DNA of 64,000 nucleotides from Anopheles merus (Eukaryota > Arthropoda > Insecta > Diptera > Culicidae), in NCBI RefSeq assembly GCF_017562075.2, contig NW_024427631.1, positions 1-64,000 on the forward strand, given 5' to 3'. Position numbers and translations under genes: made by a program. The notes beneath the pieces were generated by a model. It saw only the letters and a program-made list of their open reading frames with translations, searched no databases and was not told the origin of the DNA. Shown here piece after piece: positions 32,709 through 45,548 of the stretch (the stretch's first letter is position 1; every line of letters begins with the position of its first letter).

Positions 32709-35557
32709 CCCGCTGCGCAAAGCGACGGAAGAAATCAAGGCGTTCGGAGAATTTTATCATGCCTTCCTTTTCTCTCCAACGGCAAATTTGTCGAGCAGCT
32801 CGTCGAGCTGCCCGTCCCTGGCTCCGCCTCATTCCCCTCGCCTGAGCGCGCTGCCGAAGGTTTGGATGTGTTGGTGCGTCAGACGGCCAATCGCTGTCAG
32901 CCGTCGTCCGTGCTTTTTCCCTCCATAGCGCTATCTCTTTCTCGCGTGTGGTCAATGCTCGCGAGCTGTTGTGGCGCCTAAAAATGCCGTTAACAAACAT
33001 TGCGGCGATGAAGTTGCATTTTCACAAATCAAACCAAAAAAGCGCAATAAGTTCAATTGCTGCAATGTAAAAATGACTAAGGAAACGCTAGCTCACGATT
33101 GAGGGTTTGCTGTGCAACGTGCAGAATCCTAATCCGCATTAACACGTTCAGTCCGGCGCTGATTTTCATGAGCTTACCGTTCCGCCGGCATCTAGAACGC
33201 AAGCTGATTGTGGAACCGGTAAACTGGAAAGTCCACTGGCAGTCCTGGGGCCTGCCATCGTGCTGAACGTGCTAAGCATTAAGCATAACACTAAGCTGTT
33301 GATTTCGTTTGTTGTGGATTACATAGATATGCTAAGCATCCTGCGCATGGTTGTGAGTGTGCGTGTGTATGCAAAACTGTCGCCGAATGTATGCTCTTCC
33401 GGAATGTTATGATCCATAGGTCAAAGAAAGGAAGGTGTTCATGAAAGGCGGAAAGACGAATTGAGGCCCCTGTAAATGGTAACTGATGACCGGGAGGAGG
33501 GGTACTGGCACACAGCTGTTGGGAGATAGATTGAACATTATACTTAAATTGCAGGCGGATGGAGGGGGGGTGGCCATGGAACCCCAACGATCATCGGTCA
33601 CAGGCCCTAAAATTGTTGCCGGCATGAGGGGTGGGGTGGGGGTGGGGGGTGTGAGAGTGCAGATGGTTCTCCAGCCACGGGGCACCAACGACCATCTTTC
33701 CGGGGGCCCTTGTCGCTAATACTCTGTCCACTTGTAGACATACGACATACTACAGACTAGAAATCTTCGTCGACCGCCTAGTCCGCCTACCGTTAGGTCC
33801 ACCGCTGGTTCATGACGGTGTTTTTTTGTTGTGGAGTTGCATCCTTCCCCCTGCCTGCAGCATATGCATCGAGCAGGAGACAGTGTGGCAGTATGCAAGT
33901 TACCCGCTGGATAGGAGCGGTCCCGCGGCACCGCTGTCATTCCGCACATCTGCATGCCCGTCGTGGGTTCTAACCGCGTATGAACCGTCCGCCGTAGCAA
34001 GGGCTAACTATCCGGCTACGTGCTACTCAAGTCCTGAAAAGGCCGGCATGATCGCGTAGACTATTACGCCAATAATAATAATAATAATAATAAGAAGAAG
34101 AAGAACTTAGCATAGCAGTCCACACTCGGGGAAGGTTTTTGTTTTGACTTTGGTGCTGCCGGGTCTACCGCTGTGGCGCGACAAATGCACGGAATTCACT
34201 CGACTAAAACATGAACCTACCGATCCGAACCCATTCCAAGGCAATGCCGGTCAATCGGCGTCATGATAACTTCTCCAAACCAACAAGCCGCCAGATTCTG
34301 GACGGGTAGGTGCAGCACCATATGCGCGAAAGAAATTTGCTACATATCAAACGCACGTTTGCTTCGATCGTGTGCCTTTTTAACACCCCCAACAGCAGAA
34401 CCGATCGTAAAGATCGTGGTGCCAATCCGAAAGTTGTGTTGTCTCTCAGGTAGCGAAATCGAAAATGCATGGACTTTGTAGCCGCAGCGGATGAAAATGT
34501 ACGCATCAGAATCAAATAGTTTTGGGGTTTCCACACGCACGCACACACACTCACACAAAAACACACACACACGCACGCGAGCACGCACGCACGCACACAC
34601 ACACGCACACATGCACGTACGCGTGTACGCGGGCAGGCACCCGCGAAAGCGCAAACGCAAGCACGCACCCACGAAAGCGCGAACGCAAGCACGCACTCCC
34701 CCCCCCCCCCCACCAGACCCCCCCCCCCCTGCATGATCGATTACGGCTACCGTATCGGTAGAACGGCTGGTTCAGCTTTCTTGTATCGCATCCTCATCCA
34801 CAGCGTCGGGCAGGGTGGGGGATCGCGGCATGATAGAGTGAACGGTCACTTTCCCCGCGCTTTGTGTGTGTGCGTGTGTGTGTCGAGACCCGAAAACTCG
34901 AGACAGATTTCGGCACATAAAAAAAAAATATTGCCACTATACATTGCTACATGATGCTTAGAAGGTCGTTGAAGCGTCAAACATGTTCAAATTAAAAATA
35001 TATTAGATTAGTGTTAGACGTTCTCCTACGCTTGTTTTAAATAGGCTTCGTCACCCTCGACCGGCACGGGCATCGAATGGTCTCATCAGCAGCGGCACGA
35101 AATAAAATAAACCATCAATACACCGATAACACTTTAAATCCCAAACCAGCTTCTCCCACAGCGTCTCAAGGTCACACACAAATTAATAAATGCTAACACC
35201 CACCAATAACAATACACAACCGCAATGCACATATATGAATCAACGCATACATCACAAACACCCAATCAGCTGGCGGCGGAAGGCACGGGTAGAAGCGCAA
35301 GTAAGGCAAGGCAGGGTGAGGGAGGGAGAAGAAGCGGACGAGAAAATGGGCGCCAATATTTTTAAATTTTTTTACCGTTTTTTTGCTCCACCGCCATAAA
35401 CAGTTCGTCCATTTCGCCAACAGATGGTGCTAAACTTGCTCGACCCAGCGCGGGAATCGCTGAAGTCCAGCGCGGGAGACTAGGCCAAATCTGCGCTGGC
35501 CAGCGCAGATTTTGGTACATTTCCTGCGCTGGAAACTGCTCGAATTTGCGCAGCGGG
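32709..35557 (-). mobile_element. L element copy 3, full length with 2-bp TSD
   Basis: 2,849 bp, outer end first (CCCGCTGCGCAAAGCGACGG), inner end last (CGAATTTGCGCAGCGGG). It is inserted in an S element between CTATCTAC and ACATTTAGCG, where other S copies (47594-47608) read CTATCTACATTTAGCG. The duplicated dinucleotide is AC. It is nearly identical to copy 7. It carries a SINE, a short (CA)-rich tract (34530-34610) and two C-runs (about 34688-34731). No conserved ORF. Confidence 0.92.
33916..34105 (+). repeat. SINE embedded in L copy 3
   Basis: Same SINE and same place as in the other L copies. The tail is (AAT)n followed by (AAG)n. Confidence 0.7.
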
Positions 35558-35616
35558 ACATTTAGCGAGTGGCTGACAAGTTTTCGATCGCTTTGCGCAG
35601 CGGGACGCGTACAAAA

Positions 35617-35967
35617 CCCGCACAACAAAATCGAGCAGTTTTTGAGCTCGCTTTCTAGCTCGCTTTCCGCCGAAACCGATCGAGAAAGCGAGCAGAAATG
35701 TCCGAAGAACCGATCGAAGCTCTTGATCGGTTGAAGCGTTTACGGTATTTCGAGAGAGCGCGCTGTATGTGTATGTCTCTTTTTGACAAAAAAGCTCCGG
35801 TACGCGATCGTGTTGGCGCAAAAATGATAATGGCCGAAAAATGTTTCACATCCACGTTCTCTTTCTTTTCTCTTTTCCCTTTCACCTCGCTTTATCGTTA
35901 TTGATTTTTGCTCTCTAGCTACATTGAGCGAGTGGCTGACAAGTTTTCGATCGCTTTGCGCAGCGGG
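35617..35967 (-). mobile_element. S element, complete, 351 bp, 2-bp TSD
   Basis: The ends are CCCGCACAACAAAATCGAGC and, inverted, CCCGCTGCGCAAAGCGATCG. They share only CCCGC....CAAA, so the inverted repeat is weak. It is flanked by AA/AA. The unoccupied site in family E (2441-2456, TGGTGGTTTTGTACGC) has four T where the two flanks here together have six, so exactly two bases were duplicated. Non-coding. Confidence 0.92.
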
Positions 35968-36600
35968 AACCACCAGTACAGCGCGACGCTTTGTCGGAGA
36001 TGGTTGTGCGCGATTTGTGGTAAGTCCCGCGCGCAGTGTTCGTGCGTTAATGCGCATTTCGTTCAAAGTCTCGTGCGCCGGTGTGTTTTGGTGAAGTGTG
36101 AAGTGAACAAACAATGTGCACAGACGCACATGCAGTGCGTGGATCGACAGGTAAGATTTTGCTGAACAGAGGCAACGCAGATTGTGGACAAGTTTCCCGC
36201 TGCCTGGCTCGACCCGGTACTTTGCAGTATGACGCCATTCGTGAGTATGAAGGATTCTAAATGTGTTGTGAAAGTGTACTTTATGTTTCAATAAAGTGTT
36301 TAATGAAATAAAACATGACCGTGTTTGTGTTTGTTGTTAGAATAAGTGCGTATTTGTGATCGTGTCTATGCATGAAAGAAAACGAGAAAGAAACAAATAT
36401 CTTTGGATGTGTTGGTAGCATGACTGGAAAGAACACGAACACTTTGAGAACTGCAGAGCGCACCGTGCGTTACGGGTGGGGAGGGCGAGGGCTCGCGCGA
36501 GGGTGTAACTCATTCCTCCAAGAGTAACTGCTAACGGGGGACGGTACTCAAATCACTCAAAAAATACACTCAATTTGCCGGACGGGACCGCTATCCATTT
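35968..36600 (-). repeat. Repeat family E, proximal piece
   Basis: Inverse of about 1860-2448. Blocks such as AAAGTGTACTTTATGTTTCA and AGTATGACGCCATTCGTGAG are shared. Confidence 0.75.
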
Positions 36601-36640
36601 AAGCTACGCACTCACCGGCTGTGAGTGCTTTCGCTCACTA

Positions 36641-36991
36641 CCCGCTGCGAAAAGCGATCGAAAACTTGTCAGCCACTCGCTCAATGTAGCTAGAGAGCAA
36701 AAATCAATAACGATAAAGCGAGGTGAAAGGGAAAAGAGAAAAGAAAGAGAACGTGGATGTGAAACATTTTTCGGCCATTATCATTTTTGCGCCAACACGA
36801 TCGCGTACCGGAGCTTTTTTGTCAAAAAGAGACATACACATACAGCGCGCTCTCTCGAAATTCCGTAAACGCTTCAACCGATCAAGAGCTTCGATCGGTT
36901 CTTCGGACATTTCTGCTCGCTTTCTCGATCGGTTTCGGCAGAAAGCGAGCTAGAAAGCGAGCTCAAAAACTGCTCGATTTTGTTGTGCGGG
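36641..36991 (+). mobile_element. S element, complete, 351 bp
   Basis: CCCGCTGCGAAAAGCGATCG to TTTTGTTGTGCGGG, flanked by TA on both sides (36639-36640, 36992-36993). It is the same length as the copy at 35617-35967. Confidence 0.88.
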
Positions 36992-38230
36992 TATTCTCCC
37001 CTCTCACCCTTTCTTTCCTCCTTTCTGCTCCGCTATTGCCCGTTGCTTCGAGCCATTCCCGCTGCGCAAAGCGATCGAAAACTTGTCAGCCACTCGCTCA
37101 ATGTAGCTACCCGCTGCGCAAAGCAATCGAAAAATTCTCAACCTCTCACTCAATGTAGCTAGAGAGCAAGAACCAATAATGATAAAGCAAGGTGAAAAGA
37201 TGGGGAAGAGGGGAAGGAGGGATGAAAGAGAACGTGGGTGTGAACTTTTTTTCGGCCACTATCATTTTTGCGCCATCACGGTCATGTACCGGAGCTTTTT
37301 TGTCAGAAAGAGATAAACACATACCCGCTGCGCAAAGCGATCGAAAACTTTTCAACCTCTCGCTCAATGTAGCTAGAGAGCAAGAACCAACAATGATAAA
37401 GTGAGGAAAAAGAATAGAGAAGAGGGGAAGGAGGGGAGAAAGAGATCGTGGGTGTGAACTATTTTTCGGCCATTATCATTTTTGCGCCAACACGGTCGCG
37501 TACCGGAGCTTTTTTGTCAAAAAGAAACATACACATACAGCGCGCTCTCTCGAAATACCGTAAACGCTTCAACCGATCAAGAGCTTCGTTCGGTTCTTCG
37601 GACGTTTCTGCTCGCTTTCTCGATCGGTTTCGGCAGAAAGCGAGCTAGAAAGCGAGCTCAAAAACTGCTCGATTTTGTTGTGCGGGTATTCTCCCCTCTC
37701 ACCCTTTCTTTCCTCCTTTCTGCTCCGCTATTGCCCGTTGCTTCGAGCCATTCCCGCTGCGCAAAGCGATCGAAAACTTGTCAGCCACTCGCTCAATGTA
37801 GCTACCCGCTGCGCAAAGCAATCGAAAAATTCTCAACCTCTCACTCAATGTAGCTAGAGAGCAAGAACCAATAATGATAAAGCAAGGTGAAAAGATGGGG
37901 AAGAGGGGAAGGAGGGATGAAAGAGAACGTGGGTGTGAACTTTTTTTCGGCCACTATCATTTTTGCGCCATCACGGTCATGTACCGGAGCTTTTTTGTCA
38001 GAAAGAGATAAACACATACCCGCTGCGCAAAGCGATCGAAAACTTTTCAACCTCTCGCTCAATGTAGCTAGAGAGCAAGAACCAACAATGATAAAGTGAG
38101 GAAAAAGAATAGAGAAGAGGGGAAGGAGGGGAGAAAGAGAACGTGGGTGTGACCTATTTTTCGGCCATTATCATTTTTGCGCCAACACGGTCGCGTACCG
38201 GAACTTTTTTGTCAAAAAGAGACATACACA
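36992..38230 (+). repeat. 695-bp tandem duplication of S-element mosaic
   Basis: Unit 1 is 36992-37686 and unit 2 is 37687-38230, where a new S element truncates it. Each unit holds 66 bp of other DNA, a 52-bp S head, a 214-bp S head and a complete S-like element ending GTTGTGCGGG. No difference was noticed over the first 450 bp. Unit 1 is preceded by the same S tail with which it ends, so unequal exchange between S copies explains it. Confidence 0.88.
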
Positions 38231-38581
38231 CCCGCTGCGCAAAGCGATCGAAAACTTGTCAGCCACTCGCTCAATGTAGCTAGAGAGCAAAAACCAATAA
38301 CGATAAAGCGAGGTGAAAGGGAAAAGAGAAAAGAAAGAGAACGTGGATGTGAAACATTTTTCGGCCATTATCATTTTTGCGCCAACACGATCGCGTACCG
38401 GAGCTTTTTTGTCAAAAAGAGACATACACATACAGCACGCTCTCTCGAAATACCGTAAACGCTTCAACCGATCAAAAGCTTCGATCGGTTCTTCGGACAT
38501 TTCTGCTCGCTTTCTCGATCGGTTTCGGCGGAAAGCGAGCTAGAAAGCGAGCTCAAAAACTGCTCGATTTTGTTGTGCGGG
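38231..38581 (+). mobile_element. S element, complete, 351 bp
   Basis: CCCGCTGCGCAAAGCGATCG to TTTTGTTGTGCGGG. The left flank is an S head broken after ACATACACA and the right flank is an inverted S fragment (38582-38680), so no TSD is visible. Confidence 0.85.
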
Positions 38582-38801
38582 TCTTTTCCCTTTCACCTCG
38601 CTTTATCGTTATTGGTTTTTGCTCTCTAGCTACATTGAGCGAGTGGCTGACAAGTTTTCGATCGCTTTGCGCAGCGGGGAGAGACCCGCACAACAAAATC
38701 GAGCAGTTTTTGAGCTCCCGCACAACAAAATCGAGCAGTTTTTGAGCTCGCTTTCTAGCTCGCTTTCCGCCGAAACCGATCGAGAAAGCGAGCAGAAACA
38801 T
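38582..38801 (-). repeat. S-element fragments
   Basis: An inverted S head (38582-38680), then a 32-bp S tail (38686-38717) and a second S tail (from 38718) that is itself interrupted by L copy 4. Confidence 0.75.
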
Positions 38802-39746
38802 CCCGCTGCGCAAATTCGAGCAGTTTCCAGCGCAGAAAATGTACCAAAATCTGCGCTGGCCAGCGCAGATTTTGGCTCGTCTCACGCGCTGGACTTCAGC
38901 GATTCCTGCGCTGGGTCGCGCAATTCGGGCAGTTCGGGCAGTTCGGGCGGCGGCGGAGCAAAAAAATAAAAACGGTCAAAAAATTAAAAAAAATAATGGC
39001 GCCCATTTTTTCGTCCGCTTCTTCATCTCCTCTCCCTCCTTCACCCTTGGCTTGCCTTACTTGAGCTTCAGCCCGTGCCTTCCGCCGCCAGCTGATTGGG
39101 TGTTGTGGTGTATGCGTTGATACTTATATGTGCATTGCGGTTATGTATTGTTATTGGTGGGTGTTAGCATTTATTAATTAGTGTGTGACCTTGAGACGAT
39201 GTGGGAGAAGCTGGATTGGGATTTAAAGTGTTATCGGTGTATTGATGGTTTATTTTATTTCGTGCCGCTGCTGATGAGACCATTCGATGCCCCTGCCAAC
39301 TGAGGGTGAAGAAGCCTATTTAAAACAAGCGTAGGAGAACGTCTAACACTAATCTAATATTTTTTAATTTGAACATGTTTGACGCTTCAACGACCTTCTA
39401 AGCATCATGTAGCAATGTATAGTGGCAATATTTTTTTTTTATGTGCCGAAATCTGTCTCGAGTTTTCGGGTCGGCACACACACGCACACACACAAAGCGC
39501 GGGGAAAGTGACCGTTAACTCTATCATGTCGCGATCCCCACCCCGCCCGGCGCTTTGGATGAGGATGCGCTACAAGATAGCTGAATCAGCCGTTCTACCG
39601 ATAACGTAGCCGTACTCGCTCGTGCGTGTGCGTGGGTTCGTAGGTGCGTTATCGCGTGCGCGCTTTCGTGAGTGCGTGCTCGCGTGCGCGCGTACGTGCA
39701 TGTGTGTGTGCACGCGTACGTGCATGTGTGTGTGCACGCGTACGTG

Positions 39747-40128
<382 letters not shown>

Positions 40129-40630
40129 AAACCCCAAAACTATTTGATTCTGATGCGTACATTTCCATCCGCTGCGGCTACAAAGTCCATGCATTTTCGA
40201 TCTCGCTACCTGAGAGACAACACAACCATTGGCATTGGCATCTTTGCGATCGGCTCTGCTGTTGGGGGTATTAAAAAGACACACGATCTAAGCAAACGTG
40301 CGTGTGATATATTGTACATTTATTTCTAATTCAGCTAGCGGACCCAAGTGGAAACAACATTTTGAATTGAATTCATACAAAAGAAGATTCTGGATTTGTT
40401 TATTACGGTGCGCGTATGGTGCTGCACCTGTCCGTCCAGAATCTGGTGGCTTGTTGGTTTGGAGTAGTTATCATGACGCCGATTGACCGGCAATGCCTTG
40501 GAATGGGTTCGGATCGGTAGGTTCATGTTTTGGTCGAGTGCATTCCGTGTATTTGTCTCGTCACAGCGGTAGCCCGGCAGCACCAAAGTCAAAACAAAAA
40601 CCTTCCCCGAGTGTGGACTGCTATGCTAAG

Positions 40631-40811
40631 TTCTTATTATTAAGGCTTATTGCTAAGGCGTAATAGTCTACGCGATCATGCCGGCCTTTTCAGGACTTGA
40701 GTACCACGTAGCCGGATAGTCAGCCCTTGCTACGGCGGACGGTTCATACGCGGTTAGAACCCACGACGGGCATGCAGATGTGCGGAATGATGGCGGTGTC
40801 GCGGGCCCGCT
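40631..40811 (-). repeat. SINE embedded in L copy 4
   Basis: Same position as in the other L copies. The triplet tail is shortened and altered (TTATTATTAAGGCTTATTGC). Confidence 0.65.
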
Positions 40812-42020
40812 CCTATCCAGCGTGCAACTTGCATACTGCCACACTGTCTCCTGCTCGATGCATACGCTGCAGGCAGGGGGAAGGATGCACCTCCACGATA
40901 GAAAAAACACCGTCATGAACCAGCGGTGGACCTAACGGTAGGCGGACTAGGCGGTCGCCGAAGATTTTTAGTCTGTAGTATGCCGTATGTCTACAAGTGG
41001 ACAGAGTATTAGCGACAAGGGCCCCCGGAAAGATGGTCGTTGGTGCCCCGTGGCTGGAGAACCATCTGCACTCTCACACCCCCCACCCCCACCCCACCCC
41101 TCATGCCGGCAACAATTTTAGGGCCTGTGACCGATGATCGTTGGGGTTCCATGGCCACCCCCCCTCCATCCGCCTGCAATTTAAGTATAATGTTCAATCT
41201 ATCTCCCAACAGCTGTGTGCCAGTACCCCTCCTCCCGGTCATCAGTTACCATTTACAGGGGCCTCAATTCGTCTTTCCGCCTTTCATGAACACCTTCCTT
41301 TCTTTGACCTATGGATCATAACATTCCGGAAGAGCATACATTCGGCGACAGTTTTGCATACACACGCACACTCACAACCATGCGCAGGATGCTTAGCATA
41401 TCTATGTAATCCACAACAGGCGAAAGCAAAATCTTAGTGCTATGCTTACTGCTTAACACGTTCAGCACGATGGCAGGCCCCAGGGACTGCCAGTGGACTT
41501 TCCAGTTTACCGGTTCCACAATCAGCTTGCGTTCTAGATGCCGGCGGAACGGTAAGCTCATGAAAATCAGCGCCGGACTGAACGTGTTAATGCGGATTAG
41601 GATTCTGCGCGTTGCACAGCAAACCCTCCTGCGTAAACTAGCGATTCCTTAGTCATTTTTACATTGCAGCAATTGAACTTATTGCGCTTTTTTGGTTTGA
41701 TTTGTGAAAATGCAACTACATTGCCGCAATGTTTGTTAACAGCTTTTTTAAGCGCCACAGCAACTCATGAGCATTGACCACACGCGAGAAAGAGATGGCG
41801 CTATGGAGGGAAAAAGCACGGACGACGGCTGACAGCGATTGGCCGTCTGACGCACCAACACATCCAAACCTTCGGCAGCGCGCTCAGGCGAGGGGAATGA
41901 GGCGGAGCCAGGGACGGGCAGCTCGACGAGCTGCTCGACAAATTTGCCGTTGGAGAGAAAAGGAAGGCATGATAAAATTCTCAGAACGCCATAACGCCTT
42001 CCGTCGCTTTGTACAGCGGG

Positions 42021-42513
42021 ATCCGAAGAACCGAACGAAGCTCTTGATCGGTTGAAGCGTTTACGGTCGTTCGAGAGAGCGCGCTGTCCGTGTATGTCTC
42101 TTTTTGACAAAAAAGCTCCCCCGCTGCGCAAAGCGATCGAAAACTTGTCAGCCACTCGCTAAATGTAGATAGAGAGCAAGAACCAATAACGATAAAATGT
42201 GGTGAAAGGATGAAGAAAAGGGGAAGGAGGGGAAAAGAGAACATGGGTGTGAACTATTTTTCGGCAATCATCATTTTTGCGCCAACACGGTTGCGTACCG
42301 AAGCTTTTTTGTCAAAAAGAGACAAACACATACAGCGCGCTCTCTCGAAATACCGTAAACGCTTCAACCGATCAAGAGCTTCGATCGGTTCTTCGGACAT
42401 TTCTGCTCGCTTTCTCGATCGGTTTCGGCGGAAAGCGAGCTAGAAAGCGAGCTCAAAAACTGCTCGATTTTGTTGTGCGGGCCGGTACGCGACCGTGTTG
42501 GCGCAAAAATGAT
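42021..42513. repeat. S-element mosaic
   Basis: Remainder of the S element hosting L copy 4 (to about 42118), an S element in + orientation from about 42119 (CCCGCTGCGCAAAGCGATCG) to about 42480, and a short S interior piece. Confidence 0.75.
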
Positions 42514-42862
42514 CCCGCACAACAAAATCGAGCAGTTTTTGAGCTCGCTTTCTAGCTCGCTTTCCGCCGAAACCGATCGAGAAAGCGAGCAGAAATGTCC
42601 GAAGAACCGATCGAAGCTCTTGATCGATTGAAGCGTTTACGGTCGTTCGAGAGAGCGCGCTGTATGTGTATGTCTTTTTGACAAAAAAGCTCCGGTACGT
42701 GACCGTGACGGCGCAAAAATGATAATGGCCGAAAAATGTGTCACATCCACGTTTTCTTTCTCACCTCTTTTCCCTTTCACCACGCTTTATCGTTATTGAT
42801 TCTTGCTTTCTAGCCACATTGAGTGAGTGGCTGACAAGTTTTCGATCGCTTTGCGCAGCGGG
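42514..42862 (-). mobile_element. S element, nearly complete
   Basis: CCCGCACAACAAAATCGAGC to TTTGCGCAGCGGG, 349 bp. It directly abuts the outer end of L copy 5, whose own terminal bases CCCGCTGCGCAA are missing. Confidence 0.82.
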
Positions 42863-44045
42863 AAGCGATGGAAGAAATCTTGGCTTTTGAAGAATTTTAT
42901 CATGCCTTCCTTTTCTCTCCGACGGCAAATTTGTCGTACAGCTCGTCGAGCTGCCCGTCCCTGGCTCCGCCTCATTCCTCTCGCCTGAGCGCGCTGTGAC
43001 AGCTATTGATGTGTTGGTGTGTCAGACGGCCAATCGCTGTCAGCCGTCATCCGTGCTTTTTCCCTCCATAGCGCTATCTCTTTCTCGCGTATGTTTAATG
43101 CTCATGAGCTGCTGTGGCGCTTAAAAAGCCGTTAACAAACATTGCGGCGATGAAGTTGCATTTTCACAAATCAAACCAAAAAAGCGCAATGAGTTCAAAC
43201 GCTGCAATGTAAAATTGACTACGGAATAGCTAGCTCACGCTGGAGGGTATGCTGTGCAACGCGCAGAACCCTAATTCGCATTTACACATTCAGCCCGGCG
43301 CTGATTTTCATCAACATTCTGTTCTGCCGGCTTCAAGAATGCAAGCTGATTGTGAAACCGGCATACTGGAAAGTTCACTGGCAGTCCCTGGGGCCTGCCA
43401 TCAAACTGAACGTGTTAAGCATTAAGCATAACTTTGTTACCATAAGCTTTTGCTTTCGTATGGTGTAGATTATACAGATATGCTAAGCTGTCTACGCAAG
43501 GGTGTGAGTGTGCGTGCAAAACTGTCGCCGAATGTATGCTCTTCCGGAATGTTATGATCCATCATTCAAAGAAAGGAAGGTGTTCATGAAAGGCGGAAAG
43601 ACGAGTTGTGGCCCCTGTAAATGGTAACTGATGACCGGGGGGAGTGGGTACTGGCACACAGCTGTTGGGAGATATAACAGTATACTTAAATTGTCGGCGG
43701 AGGGGGTGGGGGTGGCCATGGGACCCCTACGATCATCGGTCACAGGCAGATCATCGGTTGTTGCCGGCATGTTGGGGCGGGAAGGGGGGAGTGCAAATGG
43801 TTCTGCAGTCACATGGCAAAACGAACATCTTTCCGGGGGCCCTTGTCGCTAATAATCTGTCCACTTGTAGACATACGGCATACTACAGACTAGAGATCTT
43901 CGGCGACCGCCTAGTCCGCCTATCGTTAGACCCGCCGCTGGTTCATGACGGTGTTATTTTTATCGTGGTGCATCCTTCGTCCTGCCTGCAGCGTATGCAT
44001 CGGGCAGGAGACAGTGTGGCAGTATGCAAGTTGCACACTGGATAG

Positions 44046-44222
44046 GAGCGGGCCCGCGGCACCGCCATCATTCCGCACATCTGCATGCCCGTCGTGGGTT
44101 CTAACCGCGTATGAACCGTCCGCCGTAGCAAGAGGTGACCATCCGGCTACGTGTACGTCAAGTCCTGAAAAGGCCAACATGATCGCGTAGGCCGTAATGA
44201 CAAGAATAATAAAAAGAAAAAG
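44046..44222 (+). repeat. SINE embedded in L copy 5
   Basis: GAGCGGGCCCGCGGCACCG to a degraded tail ACAAGAATAATAAAAAG. Confidence 0.65.
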
Positions 44223-44716
44223 AACTTTGAAGCGCCATCCGTACCGGGAAAGAGTTTGTTATGACTTTGTTGCTACCGGGTCTACCGCTGTGGCGCGACA
44301 AATCAACGGAATGCAATCGACCAAAACATGAACCTACCGATCCGAACCCATTTCAAGGCATTGCCGGCAATCGGCGTCATGATAACGAATACAAACCAAC
44401 AAGCCGCCAGATTCTGGACGGGCAGGTGCAGCACCATACGCGCACCGTAATGAATAAATCCAGGATCCTCTTTTGCATGAATTCAATGCAAAATGTTGTT
44501 TCCACTTGCATCCGCTAGCTGAATGGGAAAGAAATGTGCTACATATCACACGCACGTTTGCTTAGTGTTTCTTTTTAACACCCCAACAGCAGAACCGGTC
44601 GCAAAAATGGTAGTGCCAATCCAATGGTTGTGTTGCCTCTCAGGTAGCGAGATGCGCAACCTCAAAAATGCGTACATTTTCATCCACTGCGGCTACAAAC
44701 AGTTGTGGGGTTTTTG

Positions 44717-44746
44717 CACGCACGCACGCACACACACACACACACA

Positions 44747-44795
<49 letters not shown>

Positions 44796-44858
44796 ACACA
44801 CACACACAACACACACACACACACAACACACACACACACACACACACAACACACACAC

Positions 44859-44911
<53 letters not shown>
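44717..44911 (+). repeat. (CA)n microsatellite in L copy 5
   Basis: About 195 bp with at least six CACCACA or CAACACA slips. The inverse copy 9 lacks these slips. Confidence 0.95.
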
Positions 44912-44916
<5 letters not shown>

Positions 44917-45548
44917 TGCATGAACGCGCGCACGCACACATGAACGTACGCGAGCACACACGCACGAAAGCGCGCACGCCAGCACGCACCCACGAAAGCG
45001 CGTTCGCGAGCACGCACCCCCGAAGTCGCGCACGCGAGCACGCACCCTCCACCAACCCCTCTCCCCTCCCTCCCGCACGAGCGAGAACGGCTACCTTATC
45101 GGTAGAACGGCTGGTTCAGCTATCTTGTAGCGCATCCTCATTCAAAGCGCCGGGCGGGGTGGGGGATCGTGGCATGATAGAGTGAACGATCACTTTCCCC
45201 GCGCTGTGTGTGTGCGTGTGTGTGTCGTGACCCAAAAACTCGAGACAGATTTGGGCAAATTTAAAAAAAAATTATAACCACTATACACTGTGCTACATGA
45301 TGCATAGAAGGTCGTTGAAATATCAAACATGTTCAAATTAAAAAATATTAGATTAGTGTTAGACGTTCTCCTACGCTTGTTTTAAATAGGCTTCTTCACC
45401 CTCGATTGGCAGGAGCATCGAATGGTCTCATCAGCAGCGGCACGAAATAAAATAAACCATCAATACACCGATAACACTTTAAATCCCAATCCAGCTTCTC
45501 CCACAGCGTCTCAAGGTCACACACAAATTAATAAATGCTAACACCCAC

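Larger units (their letters stand above)
32391..35604 (-). mobile_element. S element split by L copy 3
   Basis: It starts with the S tail end CCCGCACAACAAAATCGAGC and ends with the S head TTTGCGCAGCGGG. AC flanks both sides (32389-32390 and 35605-35606), and family E at 2447-2459 shows the uninterrupted site with a single AC (GT on +). The S parts are 32391-32708 and 35558-35604. The rest is L copy 3. Confidence 0.85.
42863..45548 (-). mobile_element. L element copy 5, inner end lost to a BEL insertion
   Basis: It starts AGCGATGGAAGAAATC (outer end minus 12 bases) and is interrupted at CACCCAC|TGTTAGC by the LTR of a BEL element. Near-identical in inverse orientation to copy 9. Contains the SINE and a (CA)n tract. 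Confidence 0.85.

Noticed and set aside
33291..33587. Pro/Ser/His-rich frames recurring in several L copies (e.g. 9145-9513, 33291-33587, 41141-41437)
   Set aside because: Starts, stops and frames differ from copy to copy through indels and no domain is recognisable. They reflect shared DNA, not a shared protein.
35740..36291. 183-residue frame on the - strand
   Set aside because: It runs from family E into an inserted S element, so it is a chance fusion across an insertion joint.
36992..38230. Regularly repeated blocks considered as a CRISPR-like array or satellite
   Set aside because: Repeat units are whole transposon pieces hundreds of bases long, with only two units. There are no short direct repeats with unique spacers.
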